From Bryobacteraceae bacterium (GTDB taxonomy: Bacteria > Acidobacteriota > Terriglobia > Bryobacterales > Bryobacteraceae): 64,000 nucleotides of DNA. This document shows positions 44,446-52,589 of the stretch, one piece after another. The translations under genes were made by a program, and so were the position numbers. The stretch lies in contig JAHDVK010000011.1 of NCBI GenBank assembly GCA_023384675.1, forward strand, positions 124,001-188,000, read 5' to 3'. Numbering within the stretch: the stretch's first letter is position 1; the number at the start of each line of letters is the position of its first letter. The notes under the pieces are model-generated. The model did not search any database and had not been told where the DNA came from. It saw nothing but the letters and a program-made list of their open reading frames with translations.

Positions 44446-45120
44446 ATGCCCAATCGAGTCTCGATCTTATGGCCTGTGTTTCTTGCGATGGCCGCCTGCG
44501 GCGGCGGGCCGAAGGAACAACCGAGGACCTCGGCGCCGCCGCCCTCCGCTCCCGTGGTGGAAGCGGTGGATTCGCGGCCGGTGATTGTCGCCTTCGGCGA
44601 CAGCCTGACGGCCGGATACGGTGTGGAGCCGGGCTTAGGCTACCCGGACTGGCTCCAGAAGCGTCTGGACCGGGAGGGCCTGGCGTATCGTGTTGTCAAT
44701 CAAGGAATTAGCGGCGACACCACGAGCGGCGGCGTGGCGCGGGTGGAAGAGGCGCTGCGGCTCAGCCCGGTCGTCGTGATTCTGTCGCTCGGAGCTAACG
44801 ACGGTCTCCGCGGACTGCCTCTGGAAGCCACGCGCGCGAACCTGGCTGAAATGATGGATCGCCTGCAGGCGTCGGGCGCGAGGGTGCTGCTTGGCGGGAT
44901 GACGCTTCCGCGCAATTACGGGCAGGACTACATTCGCGATTTCGAGAGCATTTTCAAGGACTTGGCGAGAGAGAAGCGGGCCGGACTGATTCCCTTCCTG
45001 CTGGAGGGCGTGGTTACGGACCCGAAGTTGATGCAGTCCGATGCCCTCCATCCCAACGCCGAGGGGAACCGGCGCGTGGCGGAAACGGTGTATCAGTATC
45101 TGCGTCCCATGCTGGACTGA
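44446..45120 (+). CDS. tesA: SGNH/GDSL esterase, TesA-like lipoprotein
   Basis: A 224-residue SGNH hydrolase with block I F-G-D-S-L-T-A-G-Y-G (nucleophile S53), G-A-N-D-G in block III, and D199/H202 in S-D-A-L-H-P-N. The N-terminus is short and hydrophobic and ends at M-A-A-C, so Cys18 could be a lipobox residue and the enzyme a lipoprotein; E. coli TesA has a plain signal peptide. An AGGAG lies immediately against the ATG, too close to be ideal. It is divergent from ybbA, as in E. coli. Confidence 0.88.
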   Translation: MPNRVSILWPVFLAMAACGGGPKEQPRTSAPPPSAPVVEAVDSRPVIVAFGDSLTAGYGVEPGLGYPDWLQKRLDREGLAYRVVNQGISGDTTSGGVARVEEALRLSPVVVILSLGANDGLRGLPLEATRANLAEMMDRLQASGARVLLGGMTLPRNYGQDYIRDFESIFKDLAREKRAGLIPFLLEGVVTDPKLMQSDALHPNAEGNRRVAETVYQYLRPMLD

Positions 45121-45197
45121 CGCGCGTGGCGGCCATACAATCAGAGAGTCCGCCGCGCCTGAGGTGTGCGGCGCCGATCGAACCCGGAGGAGATTGC

Positions 45198-45794
45198 ATG
45201 CCCATTCCGCTCGATCCCGGCAGGGGCGGCCGAAGCGTCGGCCCGGAGGCCCTGCAAATCGGGGATATCATTGTTTCAACCACTAGCGCGGCCATTTCGC
45301 GCGCGATCCGAGTTGGAACTGGCTCGGAAGTCAGCCACGCGATGCTTTACATCGGCGGTAACCAGGTGGTGGAGTCGGTGGGAGATGGCGTCCGGCTGGT
45401 ATCCACCAACCAGGCGCTGAGTGACGCAACGCTCGCCGTTGCCTACCGGCGGCCCGGCATCACCCAGATGCAGGCTCTCCAGGTGAGGGATTTCGTCGGT
45501 CAGCAAATTGGTAAGCCGTACAACTACTCTGGGATTGCTTCGCAGGGTGTGGGCATCGCCAACCGGTATAATCCGGACATTGTGTCTCGCAACTTGTTAC
45601 GGCGGGTCTCCGTCAGCGCTGAGATCGCCGGTAAGGGGCACGATCAGTTCTTCTGCTCCGAGTTGATCTGGGAGGCCTTCACGGTGGTGGGTGTGCCGCT
45701 CGATGGGACGCCGAGCCAGCGCAGCGCGCCGGAGGGCGTACCCAGCCTGTACCGCAGGGGCAGGCTGCAGTATGTCGGCCACCTGATTGCTTAG
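45198..45794 (+). CDS. YiiX/YebB-like NlpC/P60-superfamily (permuted papain) hydrolase
   Basis: The start at 45198 is chosen for its GGAGGAG ribosome-binding site; an upstream in-frame start lacks one. The 198-residue product shows the permuted papain-fold pattern: I-G-D-I-I-V near the start, the catalytic His H47 in S-H-A-M-L-Y-I-G, and the catalytic Cys C153 in F-F-C-S-E-L-I-W-E-A-F. Members hydrolyse amide or thioester bonds, with lipid or peptidoglycan substrates suggested. There is no signal peptide, so it is probably cytoplasmic or exported by another route. It converges on the gene at 45791 with a 4-nt overlap. Confidence 0.82.
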   Translation: MPIPLDPGRGGRSVGPEALQIGDIIVSTTSAAISRAIRVGTGSEVSHAMLYIGGNQVVESVGDGVRLVSTNQALSDATLAVAYRRPGITQMQALQVRDFVGQQIGKPYNYSGIASQGVGIANRYNPDIVSRNLLRRVSVSAEIAGKGHDQFFCSELIWEAFTVVGVPLDGTPSQRSAPEGVPSLYRRGRLQYVGHLIA

Positions 45795-46099
45795 CGAATG
45801 CCGCAGGCCGGGTGGGCCTTGGCCGTGTCTGCGTACTGCTGGAAGGGGACGGCTTTGCCCTCGCGAAGCCACCAGATGCGGGCGAGCGGGCAGTCCCGCG
45901 GCGCGCCCTTGGCTTTGTGCCGGGTCGGGTATCTTCTCAGCGCGACTCCTGTGCCGCCGGCGTCCAGCGGATGTTCGATCTGAAAGTTATAGAACTCCCA
46001 CTCCGCGCCGCTGCGCATGAGGGCGCCTTCCACGGCGGGCACATCGCCTCGCCCCAAAAGCGTTGTACGCGCAAGATTCCGCCGAAAGCCGCTGATCAC
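45791..46099 (-). CDS. Small protein of unknown function coupled to a methyltransferase
   Basis: A 102-residue frame with a GTG start that overlaps the methyltransferase stop as GTGA, the same junction type used by other co-translated pairs here. The composition is ordinary for a globular protein, with Trp- and Tyr-containing segments (E-W-E-F-Y-N-F, A-R-I-W-W-L-R-E-G) and two cysteines. I recognise no family, and the coding call rests mainly on the overlap and composition. Confidence 0.5.
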   Translation of the reverse strand: MISGFRRNLARTTLLGRGDVPAVEGALMRSGAEWEFYNFQIEHPLDAGGTGVALRRYPTRHKAKGAPRDCPLARIWWLREGKAVPFQQYADTAKAHPACGIR

Positions 46100-47106
46100 T
46101 GCCGCGAGAGGATCACGGCCTGGGGCCCTTGTTCCAGACGGTGCAATTCGTTGCGCGAAAAGCCCGCGTTACGGTACATTTCCTCGTACTCTTCGAAGGT
46201 GTAGGCGTCGCCCTCGGCGGTGGTGGCGAGCATCATCATGGCGAAGCCGGCCACATCCGGCGGCGAGACACGGTCCTGATTCGGTACGAATTCGAGGGTC
46301 ACCGCCACGCCGCCGGGCTTCATGGAGGCGTGGATCTTGCGCATCAATGTCTCGACGGTGGACCGCTCGAAATGGTGGTGAAAGTTGGTGATGAGCACGA
46401 CATCGTAGCCGGAGCCGAACTCCACCTCGAACGCGCTTCCCTGGATCTCGAACCAGCGATCGGCCACTCCCGCGCTGAGCGCATGTTCGCGGGCGATGTC
46501 CAGCACGGCCGGCCAGTCCACCGCGTACACGGCCGCGTTCTGGTTCCGCCGGGCCAGCGTGGCGCCGAAAATGCCATGCCCTGCCGCCAGATCGAGAACT
46601 TTCATGGGGGATCCGTTCCCGGTGTTCAACAGATCCGCGATAGCCTCCGCCGCGGGCGCCATCATCGCGACCATCGAGCGCGCGAAGTCTTCCCACAAAG
46701 GATTCTCGCGGCTCATGGTGCCGCCTCCGCCATTCCATGTCGTACCGCCTTTGCGAACGATGTTGGTGAGGTCAGCAAAGCCGTCGCGGATGGCCGGGGC
46801 CGAGGCGAGGAATTGGGCGACCCCGCCGAAATAGGCCGGCGACCGCCTGTCGAGGAACTTGGCGGTATCCGCGGCCAAGCCGTATTCGCTGCCTTCTTTT
46901 GTCAGAAACTCGTGAATCACTAGGAAGTCGCAGAGCACCCGTATGCCCTTGGGCGAGGCATGACAATGCTGGCTTAATGCCTCGGCAGTACGGTGTCCAG
47001 CGCCGATGGCAGTGAAGAGCCCGAGGTCGAGTCCGGCCTTGATGGCGGCGGTCTGTTGGTGGCCGTGAACCGCATTCATGATGCGGTCCGGCGTGAGTGC
47101 GGACAT
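46096..47106 (-). CDS. SAM-dependent O-methyltransferase (family 2-like)
   Basis: A 336-residue enzyme. The N-terminal 110 residues are a winged-helix dimerisation domain (I-K-A-G-L-D-L-G-L-F, A-S-P-K-G-I-R-V-L). The C-terminal Rossmann methyltransferase has V-L-D-L-A-A-G-H-G-I-F-G for SAM binding and H-H-H-F in the active-site region. This is the plant-type O-methyltransferase family 2 that also includes bacterial natural-product and carotenoid enzymes. AAGGAGA lies just upstream. The substrate is unknown; the small gene that follows is coupled to it. Confidence 0.88.
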   Translation of the reverse strand: MSALTPDRIMNAVHGHQQTAAIKAGLDLGLFTAIGAGHRTAEALSQHCHASPKGIRVLCDFLVIHEFLTKEGSEYGLAADTAKFLDRRSPAYFGGVAQFLASAPAIRDGFADLTNIVRKGGTTWNGGGGTMSRENPLWEDFARSMVAMMAPAAEAIADLLNTGNGSPMKVLDLAAGHGIFGATLARRNQNAAVYAVDWPAVLDIAREHALSAGVADRWFEIQGSAFEVEFGSGYDVVLITNFHHHFERSTVETLMRKIHASMKPGGVAVTLEFVPNQDRVSPPDVAGFAMMMLATTAEGDAYTFEEYEEMYRNAGFSRNELHRLEQGPQAVILSRQ

Positions 47107-47258
47107 AGAATCTCCTTGGCCGCAGGCGTGAAAAGGTCAGGAGGGTGGAATCGATCGCTCCGAGCGCTCTCTCGCCAGCATTGCATCCAGTTGCTGGGGC
47201 TTAGGTGAGAGTAGTCCATCCCCAGAGCGGGTGTCAACAGATTAATGGGGCGACAGGA

Positions 47259-47906
47259 CTACATGCGGGCCACCAGCGAGATCCGAAACCACGGCAGGTG
47301 GCGGCGGACGCGCGCCGAGGGCAGGCCGGCGGACTTCGCCAGTTCCAAGAGTTCGCCGGCCTTGAAGCCCGCCGCCACGGAGCGGACGCCATCGTGGACC
47401 GTCAACTCGTGCCAGCCGAAGAGATGACGCGTGACGGGCAGGAACGCCTTCGCGACCGGATGCCGCCACAGGTCCAGCACCACGACTGCGCGGCGCGCCA
47501 CGCGCGCCATTTCGCGCAGCAGCTCGGCCGCATGGGCTTCCTCGAAGTGGTGCAGGAACAGGCAGGCGCTGACCACGTCGAAGGCGCGGGCGGGGAAAGG
47601 CAGGGCAAAGGCATCCGCGACGAGTTTTGTTCCGGGAGCCGCGGCGAGGTTGCGTGCTGAGCGGTCCAGCGCCACGACATGAGCGAAAGGAAACCGGCGC
47701 TCGACGGCCGCGCCCATGTCGCCGGAAGCCGCGCCGACATCCAGCACGCTCAGGGCTTCGTCCGGGGAGGCCATTTCGGACAAAAGGCGCGGCAGCAGCC
47801 GATGTCCGCCGAGCCAGCGGTTGATGCGAACGAGATCCTTGAGGTTCGCCGCGGCTACTTCAGGCGAAGCCGCGTCCATCAATTCGGGTTCAAGGCGCCG
47901 GAGCAT
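47259..47906 (-). CDS. Class I SAM-dependent methyltransferase
   Basis: A 215-residue methyltransferase with motif I V-L-D-V-G-A-A-S-G-D-M-G, an acidic D following strand 2 (V-A-L-D-R-S), and F-D-V-V-S-A-C-L-F-L-H-H-F, typical of the methyltransferase_11/UbiE-like group. Small enzymes of this type often accompany polyketide or isoprenoid genes, but no such cluster is evident here. A 152-nt gap separates it from the next minus-strand methyltransferase; I see no feature in it. It is divergent from the trpE-trpG fusion. Confidence 0.88.
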   Translation of the reverse strand: MLRRLEPELMDAASPEVAAANLKDLVRINRWLGGHRLLPRLLSEMASPDEALSVLDVGAASGDMGAAVERRFPFAHVVALDRSARNLAAAPGTKLVADAFALPFPARAFDVVSACLFLHHFEEAHAAELLREMARVARRAVVVLDLWRHPVAKAFLPVTRHLFGWHELTVHDGVRSVAAGFKAGELLELAKSAGLPSARVRRHLPWFRISLVARM

Positions 47907-48002
47907 CGTTCATCCTCAATCCTACCCTTGCCGTCCGCGACCGCCGCGGCCACGGCCGAAGTCAGAAGCTGCCCGGTGCTAACCTGAAGGTTTCCACCCC
48001 GC

Positions 48003-50168
48003 ATGCGCCAGCTTCGCTACACCACCCGCTCCGGGATTGACGTCACCCGGACCCAGTCGCGGATCCCTTACCGCCGCGGCTTGCGCCACCTGCTGCGCGA
48101 ACTCGACCGCAAGCGCGGCATTTACCTTTCGTCCGGCTATGAGTATCCCGAACGGTACTCGCGCTGGGATGTGGCTGCGCTGAACCCTCCGCTAGAGATC
48201 ATCGGGCGCGGCCGACAGATCGATTTGCGCCCGTTGAATCTGCGCGGGGAGATGATGGTGAAAATGCTCGGCGCGATGCTGGGCGGGCATCCGCACTGGG
48301 AACGGCTGGAGCCTTGCGAGGGAGGACTGCGCGGTACGCTCAAGCCTCTGCCCGCATTGTTTCCGGAAGAGGAGCGCAGCAAGCAGCCCTCGGTGTTTTC
48401 GATCCTGCGCGCCCTGGTTGACGAATTCCGCCATCCCAAGGACAACCGCCTCGCCCTGGTCGGCGCTTTCGGCTACGACCTTCTGTTTCAGTTCGACCCA
48501 ATCGAACTGAAGCTTCCGCGCGGCGAACAGAAGGACCTTCACCTCTACTTCTGCGACGACATCCACTTCATGGACCGCAAGCGCGAAGTGATTGAGCGCT
48601 ACGAGTACGAGTTCGATTTCGAGAGCCTTTCCACGCTGGGCCTGGACCGGGAGACCGCGCCCGTTCCGACGGCGCCCGCGCCGGCGGAGGCCGCACCCGG
48701 GATCGTTGCCGACCACACGCCCGAAGAATACATGGCCAAGGTGGAAACCGTCCGGGCGGGGATGAAGCGCGGCGATTACTACGAGGTGGTCCTCCGGCAG
48801 ACGTTTTCGGCCGCCTACGGCGGTTCGCCCGCTGATCTGTTTGAGCGGGTGCAGAAGCAGAGTCCCAGCCCGTACGAGTTCCTGCTTCAGCTTGGCGATG
48901 AGCAGCTTGTGGGGGCCTCTCCGGAGATGTTTGTCCGTGTCGAGGGGCGCCGTGTGGAGACGTGCCCCATCTCGGGGACGGCCCGCCGCACCGGCGATCC
49001 GATGATCGACCACGAGGCGATCCGGGACCTGCTCAATTCGGCGAAGGAGGAGTCCGAGTTGACCATGTGCACGGACGTGGACCGCAACGACAAGTCGCGT
49101 GTCTGCGTGCCGGGTTCGGTGAAGGTGATCGGGCGCCGTCTGATCGAAAGCTACGCCGGGCTGTTCCATACCGTGGACCATGTCGAAGGAATATTGGACG
49201 AGGGTTTCGATTCGCTCGACGCTTTCCTGTCGCACATGTGGGCGGTAACCGTGATCGGCGCGCCGAAAAAGGCCGCCTCGCAGACTGTCGAAAACCTTGA
49301 GAAAGATGCCCGGGGCTGGTATGGCGGCGCAGTTGGTATGCTGCTCCTGAACGGAGACATCAACACGGGGATCCTGATTCGCACCGTCCACCTGAAGAAT
49401 GGCATGGCCCGATATCCGGCTGGAGCCACGCTGCTCTACGACTCGATTCCGGCGGCTGAGGAGCAGGAAACCCGGCTCAAAGCCACCGGCTTTTTCCGCT
49501 CGCTGGCTGTGCCCGCGGCGGCTGCGGTGGCTTCCGCGGCGGAGGCTCAGTCCGGTAAAGGAGTCCGGCTGCTGCTGGTGGATCACGACGATTGCTTCAT
49601 CCAAACGCTGGCGAACTACGTGCGGCAGACTGGCGCTGAGGTGGTGACTTACCGTGCCGGATTTCCGCTCGGGCTGATCGGCGAAGTCAACCCCGACCTG
49701 ATTCTTCTCAGTCCAGGGCCCGGCCGTCCGGAAGAATTTGGCGTGCCGGCGCTGGCGCGCCATGCCGCGGAGCGGGGGATTCCGGTGTTTGGCGTGTGCC
49801 TCGGTTTGCAGGGCATCGTCGAGGCGTTCGGCGGGGCACTCGATGTGCTGGACTATCCCATGCACGGCAAGCCGTCTCTGATCGACCATCGCAACACGGG
49901 CGTCTTTGAGGGTTTGCCGCAGAAGCTGAAGGTGGGCCGCTACCACTCTTTGCACGCGCGCCGCGAGGCGCTGCCGGAGTGTCTTGAGATTACGGCGGAG
50001 AGCGACGACGGCATCATCATGGGCGTTCGTCACAAATCGCTGCCCGTGGAAGCGGTGCAGTTTCATCCCGAGTCGCTGCTTTCGCAGCACAATGAATACG
50101 GGCTGACGCTGATCCGCAATCTGATCCGGATCTATGGCCGCGCCCGCCGCGCCGCGCCCGCGCTATGA
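48003..50168 (+). CDS. trpEG: Fused anthranilate synthase TrpE-TrpG
   Basis: A 721-residue fusion making anthranilate from chorismate and glutamine. The first part (about 1-510) is component I, with the chorismate-binding core G-A-S-P-E-M-F-V-R, P-I-S-G-T-A-R-R and D-V-D-R-N-D-K. The second part (about 520-715) is a class I glutamine amidotransferase with nucleophile Cys near 598 in G-V-C-L-G-L-Q-G and His/Glu near 686 in Q-F-H-P-E-S. Such fusions occur in Rhizobiales and some other groups. No other trp gene is adjacent, and I saw no leader peptide rich in Trp codons upstream. Confidence 0.95.
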   Translation: MRQLRYTTRSGIDVTRTQSRIPYRRGLRHLLRELDRKRGIYLSSGYEYPERYSRWDVAALNPPLEIIGRGRQIDLRPLNLRGEMMVKMLGAMLGGHPHWERLEPCEGGLRGTLKPLPALFPEEERSKQPSVFSILRALVDEFRHPKDNRLALVGAFGYDLLFQFDPIELKLPRGEQKDLHLYFCDDIHFMDRKREVIERYEYEFDFESLSTLGLDRETAPVPTAPAPAEAAPGIVADHTPEEYMAKVETVRAGMKRGDYYEVVLRQTFSAAYGGSPADLFERVQKQSPSPYEFLLQLGDEQLVGASPEMFVRVEGRRVETCPISGTARRTGDPMIDHEAIRDLLNSAKEESELTMCTDVDRNDKSRVCVPGSVKVIGRRLIESYAGLFHTVDHVEGILDEGFDSLDAFLSHMWAVTVIGAPKKAASQTVENLEKDARGWYGGAVGMLLLNGDINTGILIRTVHLKNGMARYPAGATLLYDSIPAAEEQETRLKATGFFRSLAVPAAAAVASAAEAQSGKGVRLLLVDHDDCFIQTLANYVRQTGAEVVTYRAGFPLGLIGEVNPDLILLSPGPGRPEEFGVPALARHAAERGIPVFGVCLGLQGIVEAFGGALDVLDYPMHGKPSLIDHRNTGVFEGLPQKLKVGRYHSLHARREALPECLEITAESDDGIIMGVRHKSLPVEAVQFHPESLLSQHNEYGLTLIRNLIRIYGRARRAAPAL

Positions 50169-50357
50169 AATCCATCCTCCAGGCGGCGCGCCAGCGGCAT
50201 CTGAATTTATTGGAAGGGGACGCGGCTCCAGTATCGCGGCAGGGAGACGGCCCGGCGGCCCCCAACTCCGATCGGCGGATCGGAGGCTGTGGTTCTAGGG
50301 CTTTCTGCTGGGTACTGGAACTGAGGAGGCTTGCGATCTAGGCTGCCCTGCTTGATC
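50169..50357. other. Spacer after trpEG with a short hairpin
   Basis: This spacer holds a perfect dyad, CTCCGATC (50266-50273) and GATCGGAG (50278-50285), with a GGCG loop but no T-run. A 58-codon frame (50165-50341) begins in an ATGA overlap with the trpEG stop; I do not call it a gene because its composition is unremarkable and no domain is seen. Confidence 0.4.
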
Positions 50358-50489
50358 ATGAAGATACCCATGGATCTATCCGACGCCACTTACGTGCTGT
50401 TTCTCGTGATCTGCTGCTGGCTCGCCATCCATCTCGATGCGGGCGGCGGCGGGGGCGGGAAGCGTTCGCGCGTGCCCTCCCTCGGCTGA
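50358..50489 (+). CDS. 43-residue membrane miniprotein upstream of hpnE
   Basis: A short frame encoding a mostly polar start, one hydrophobic segment at about 12-26 (Y-V-L-F-L-V-I-C-C-W-L-A-I-H-L), a run of six glycines and a basic tail (K-R-S-R). Its stop lies 3 nt before the hpnE start, so the two would be co-translated. There is no strong ribosome-binding site. I do not recognise it; the transmembrane pattern and tight spacing support a real small protein, possibly a membrane anchor for the next enzyme. Confidence 0.5.
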   Translation: MKIPMDLSDATYVLFLVICCWLAIHLDAGGGGGGKRSRVPSLG

Positions 50490-50492
50490 GAA

Positions 50493-51806
50493 ATGGCTCA
50501 GGTTCTCGTCCTCGGAGGAGGGCTTGCCGGGATGGCCGCCGCCGCGGCGCTCGGCGGATCGGATCACGATGTGACGGTGCTCGAAGCCCGGCCTTTCGCG
50601 GGCGGGCGGGCCACCTCCTACGTGCTCCCCGGCGGGGAAGAGCCAATCGATAATTGCCAGCACATCCTGTTGCGCTGTTGTGTGAACCTGCTGGATTTCT
50701 ATGAGCGGCTCGGCGTGCGGGATCGCATTACGTTCCACCGCGAGATTCACTTCATCGAACCCGGCGGGCGGCGGTCGGTGATGAGGCGCGGCTGGTTGCC
50801 GGCGCCGCTCCATTTTACTGGCTCTTTCGCTTCGCTCCGTTTTCTTTCACTCACGGAGAAGATCGCCGTCGGCCGCGCGCTACTTGCTCTCCGCGCCCAG
50901 CGCAACCGCGCGGACCTCGACCGCATCACCATGATCGAGTGGCTGCGCGAGCAGCGGCAGCCGCCGCGGGCGATCGAGCGATTCTGGCGTCAGGTGCTGG
51001 TGAGCGCCATCAACGAAGAGCTGGAGCACATGGCCGCCGCGCACGGTTTCCAGGTCTTCTGGTTGGGATTTCTGGCTGCCCGCGATTCCTACGAGATGGG
51101 GATTCCGAACGTGCCGCTGGGGGAGCTTTACAGTGCGGAGACATGGAGAAATCTGCCTCGTGTCCGGTTCCGCTTCCGCGCTCCGGTGCGGGCAATCGAG
51201 ACTTCCGGCGACCGGATCGCCGGCGTGATGACCGGGGATGAGCGCCTCACCGCCGACCATTACATCGCCGCGCTGCCTTCCGAACGGCTGGCGCCGCTGC
51301 TGCCGGGTCTCGGGCTTGAAGCGGACGATTTCGCGCCCTCCCCGATTACGGGTATCCACCTCTGGTTCGACCGCCGGGTCACGGACCTGCCACACGCCAC
51401 GCTGCTCGACCGGACGATCCAATGGATGTTCAACAAGGGCGAAGGGCGTTATCTCCAACTGGTGGTCAGCGCCTCCCGCTCGCTCACCGCGCGTGGCCGT
51501 CAGGAGATTGTCGAACTCGCTCTTCGGGAACTCGCCGAATTCTTCCCCGCTGTGCGAGAAGCCCGGCTTGAGCGCGCACAGGTCATCAAAGAGATGCACG
51601 CCACGTTTTCCGCCCGGCCCGGCTTGGAGGCACGCCGCCCGGTGGCCGCGAACCGCTACGCGAACCTCTCACTTGCGGGCGATTGGACGCGCTCCGGCTG
51701 GCCCGCCACCATGGAGGGGGCCGTTCGCAGCGGCTACCTCGCTGCGGGCCACGCGTCCCGCGTGCTCGGCGCGCCCCGGGTGTACCTGCTGCCCGATATC
51801 GCGTAG
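50493..51806 (+). CDS. hpnE: Hydroxysqualene dehydroxylase HpnE
   Basis: HpnE reduces hydroxysqualene to squalene, the last of three steps (HpnD, HpnC, HpnE) feeding hopanoid synthesis. The 437-residue FAD-dependent amine-oxidase-type protein starts with the dinucleotide motif V-L-G-G-G-L-A-G-M-A-A-A and continues E-A-R-P-F-A-G-G-R-A. Characteristic HpnE stretches D-N-C-Q-H-I-L-L and C-terminal L-A-G-D-W-T-R-S-G-W-P-A-T-M-E-G-A are present. hpnC, hpnD and shc are not in this window, which is unusual since they are often neighbours. Confidence 0.9.
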   Translation: MAQVLVLGGGLAGMAAAAALGGSDHDVTVLEARPFAGGRATSYVLPGGEEPIDNCQHILLRCCVNLLDFYERLGVRDRITFHREIHFIEPGGRRSVMRRGWLPAPLHFTGSFASLRFLSLTEKIAVGRALLALRAQRNRADLDRITMIEWLREQRQPPRAIERFWRQVLVSAINEELEHMAAAHGFQVFWLGFLAARDSYEMGIPNVPLGELYSAETWRNLPRVRFRFRAPVRAIETSGDRIAGVMTGDERLTADHYIAALPSERLAPLLPGLGLEADDFAPSPITGIHLWFDRRVTDLPHATLLDRTIQWMFNKGEGRYLQLVVSASRSLTARGRQEIVELALRELAEFFPAVREARLERAQVIKEMHATFSARPGLEARRPVAANRYANLSLAGDWTRSGWPATMEGAVRSGYLAAGHASRVLGAPRVYLLPDIA

Positions 51807-51815
51807 AATCAGGGT

Positions 51816-52193
51816 ATGCGTGCGCGACTTGTTGCCGTCCTGGCTCTGTTCGCCTTCGCCCTGCCTGTGCTCGGCGATCCGCCGATGACCAGCCTGCAGG
51901 TGGAGGTGCGCAACCTCAACGATAAGCCCATCGAGCGCGCCAGCGTGGTGGTGAAGTTTATCAAAGGCCGCTCGGCTTTCAAGCTGGGCAAGAAACAGAT
52001 CACTACCTGGCAGTTGAAGACCAATCAGGATGGCATCGCCAAGCTCCCCGCCATCCCGCAGGGCGATATCCGTGTCCAGGTGATCGCGAAAGGCTATCAG
52101 ACCTTTGGCGAGACCTACGAAATCGAAGAAGCCGAGCGCACCGTGCTGGTGAGGCTCAATCCGCCCCAGCCGCAGTATTCATCCCACCAGTAG
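51816..52193 (+). CDS. Small secreted protein with a carboxypeptidase-regulatory-like beta domain
   Basis: A 125-residue protein with a signal peptide (about 1-20, ending V-L-G). The rest fits one transthyretin-like / carboxypeptidase regulatory domain: L-Q-V-E-V-R-N-L-N-D-K-P-I-E-R-A-S-V, T-N-Q-D-G-I-A-K-L, I-R-V-Q-V-I-A-K-G-Y. Such domains bind or present surfaces rather than catalyse. It lies 9 nt after hpnE and converges on ridA. Confidence 0.75.
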   Translation: MRARLVAVLALFAFALPVLGDPPMTSLQVEVRNLNDKPIERASVVVKFIKGRSAFKLGKKQITTWQLKTNQDGIAKLPAIPQGDIRVQVIAKGYQTFGETYEIEEAERTVLVRLNPPQPQYSSHQ

Positions 52194-52199
52194 CGGCGC

Positions 52200-52589
52200 T
52201 TACAGCAGAGCTGCGACGCACTCGATCTCCACGTGTACGTCCCGAGGGAGCCGCGAAGCCTCCACGGTCGCGCGCGCGGGCGGATTTTCGTTGAAATAGT
52301 GCGAATAGACCTCGTTCATGGCCGCAAACTCGCTCAAATCCTTCATAAAGACGGTCGTTTTCAGAACGCCGCCGAGCGAACTCCCGCTCGCCTCGAGCAC
52401 GGCCTTCAGGTTTTCAAGCACGCGGGTGGTCTGCTTGGTGATGCCGCCCTCCACCAGTTCGCCGGTCGCCGGGTCCAGGGGGATCTGTCCGCTGCAAAAA
52501 ACGAGCCCGTTCCAGCGCACCGCCTGAGAATAAGGGCCGATCGCGGCAGGTGCGTTTGAAGTCGAAATGATCTCTTTGGAATTCGTCAT
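52200..52589 (-). CDS. ridA: RidA family reactive enamine/imine deaminase
   Basis: RidA hydrolyses reactive 2-aminoacrylate and related imines made by PLP enzymes. The 129-residue length is standard, with A-I-G-P-Y-S-Q-A-V near the start, S-G-Q-I-P-L-D-P, and R106 in P-A-R-A-T-V-E, the Arg that binds the substrate carboxylate, followed by V-E-I-E-C-V-A. The start is placed at 52589, where ATGA overlaps the pyrD stop. Coupling to pyrD is unusual, but RidA has reported links to pyrimidine metabolism (Rut-pathway relatives). Confidence 0.95.
   Translation of the reverse strand: MTNSKEIISTSNAPAAIGPYSQAVRWNGLVFCSGQIPLDPATGELVEGGITKQTTRVLENLKAVLEASGSSLGGVLKTTVFMKDLSEFAAMNEVYSHYFNENPPARATVEASRLPRDVHVEIECVAALL

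Noticed and set aside
50165-50341. A 58-codon frame starting in an ATGA overlap with the trpEG stop
   Set aside because: No recognisable domain, low-complexity composition and a hairpin within it; the overlap alone is too weak to call a gene.
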